A DNA stretch of 64,000 bases from Acanthosepion esculentum (Eukaryota; Mollusca; Cephalopoda; Sepiida; Sepiidae), in assembly GCA_964036315.1 (NCBI GenBank), contig OZ038508.1, positions 49,575,024 through 49,639,023 of the forward strand. The letters run 5' to 3'. Below are positions 62,950 through 64,000 of the stretch, one piece after another (the first letter of the stretch is position 1; each line of letters opens with the position of its first letter). A program made the position numbers and the translations under genes. The notes beneath the pieces are model-generated. The model ran no database searches, had not been told where the DNA came from, and saw nothing but the letters and a program-made list of their open reading frames with translations.

Positions 62950-63400
62950 AAGAAAGAGAAAAAATAGGAATGTAATAGTACAAGTGATAGTAGTGGTAGT
63001 GATGCTGATTGTTGTGATAGTGACTTCTCAGTTATTTTTTAATGTTCTATTTATTTGTTAGTAATTTATATACAATTTATAAGCTATAAAATACAAACAC
63101 TTATAATAAACTTTTCTTCAAATATTATTTGCAACTATATATTAATTATATTTATGGGTAAAACATATTCGTGTAACAAGAAGATTGTGGAGAATTGAAT
63201 ACAGTTTCATATTATTATATAAAAGGGAAAATGTTCAAGAAAATTCCGAAGAAAATTCAAGTTATGTTGGAGTCTGGTGAAGCACGTCTTGTCTCCTTGG
63301 GATCTAAACGCTTATAAAAGAAGACTGCGTCGTTGTTATTCATAATAGCAATAGTAAAAAAAATAAAATAAAAATAAATTTATAAATATATAAATAAATA
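62950..63400. other. unannotated stretch
   Basis: Nothing recognised. Confidence 0.45.
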
Positions 63401-64000
63401 ATTAAATAAAAATAACCGGAGGAGGCCTGGCCCGCTGACCGTGATAGCCCACCATAGTATCGATATGCTCCTGCATCCACGAACCAGCCCCCACGTATGG
63501 GTAAATACGAACTAACTATAAAGCTGGCACAACGAAAAATATTGATAAACCGCATCGGTCATCACGCGGGTCAACAAGAACCACGAAGGTAAACCACACC
63601 GAGGACAGTCCTCACATAGGCCCTCTATATTCATTAAAAGAAAATCCCACATGAAGAACAATAAATAAATGGTCTAGGGAAGAGCATATTGAAGTAATGA
63701 TAGCCTTTTACACCTCTACAATGAATCCAACAGCGACAATATCGACCAAAGCTGCCTATAATATTCAAAAAGATTAACCATCGATGCCAACAAACTAGCG
63801 AATGTCAGGCGTGACATCATCAGGAAAAATAGCATACCTGAAATAGAACTTGAAAGCATCCGAGAAAACATCATAAATATATTAAACTTTAACATCTAGG
63901 GTCTAAATGCTAACAACCCAGTGGAAACACATCCAGAGGAACATGTAGAAACCAGTTGTAATAATCCCTCTGAGGTACACAAGTAAATAGAGTAAAATAA
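63401..64000 (+). pseudogene. retroelement ORF N-terminal remnant, uncertain family
   Basis: Higher GC start ('ggaggaggcctggcccgctg'), then from about 63675: E-H-I-E-V-M-I-A-F-Y. After a frame change near 63770 come I-D-A-N-K-L-A-N-V-R-R-D-I-I-R-K-N and P-E-I-E-L-E-S-I-R, with a stop at 63897-63899. The A-N-K-L-A-N-x-R-R segment resembles upstream regions of some invertebrate retroelement polyproteins, but the family cannot be named with confidence. The element runs off the window. Confidence 0.4.

Overview
This 64 kb window looks like intergenic or intronic DNA from a mollusc genome, most likely an octopus or related cephalopod. That assignment is inference, from very long (TA)n tracts, abundant GATA/GACA and GT/CA microsatellites, tRNA-derived SINEs, and decayed Penelope-like, RTE-like and Tc1/mariner elements. 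No host protein-coding gene can be supported. The only candidate host-type exon is a weak one near 52.9-53.2 kb. Most open frames are microsatellite translations or transposon relics.

Layout. 0-13 kb: a dispersed repeat, a Penelope-like element (PLE) at 1.8-4.2 kb with pseudo-LTRs (pLTRs) on both sides, LINE 3' remnants, foldback/MITE-like elements nested in (TA)n, and a tRNA-derived SINE family carrying a hammerhead ribozyme. 13-24 kb: foldbacks, a 5S/tRNA SINE copy, a deleted mariner with both TIRs (16.6-17.5 kb), a PLE with inverted arms (18.4-20.0 kb), an inverted pair of Tc1-like fragments, and a ~347 bp tandem triplication. 24-33 kb: an AT-rich desert, a broken Tc1-like element, GIY-YIG tails, LINE C-termini, and a 39 bp satellite of 21 units. 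33-43 kb: compound microsatellites, an RTE-like LINE interrupted by a SINE whose insertion junction is triplicated, an AT-rich satellite with ~147 bp higher-order period, and an array of degenerate 5S rRNA-like units. 43-54 kb: a 503 bp tandem duplication with a TATA-like motif, LINE reverse-transcriptase relics, PLE pLTR pieces and a second deleted mariner. 54-64 kb: an RTE-like LINE 5' end, a tRNA-Ser-derived SINE, a perfect 49 bp-arm palindrome, a third PLE, tandem GIY-YIG tails, and a large GATA array.

The strongest unusual signals are RNA-level. Three copies of a tRNA-like SINE (8.1, 11.4 and 23.7 kb) end in an apparently complete type I hammerhead ribozyme. One copy sits behind a partial copy in a ~305 bp near-tandem, reminiscent of retrozymes. 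A separate hammerhead-like fold lies at 11.1 kb, and degenerate ones lie in the PLE-A pLTRs. The second signal is the 5S rRNA-derived array at 41.5-42.8 kb, linked to a composite tRNA-like SINE. All identifications are by eye; no alignment, folding or database search was run.
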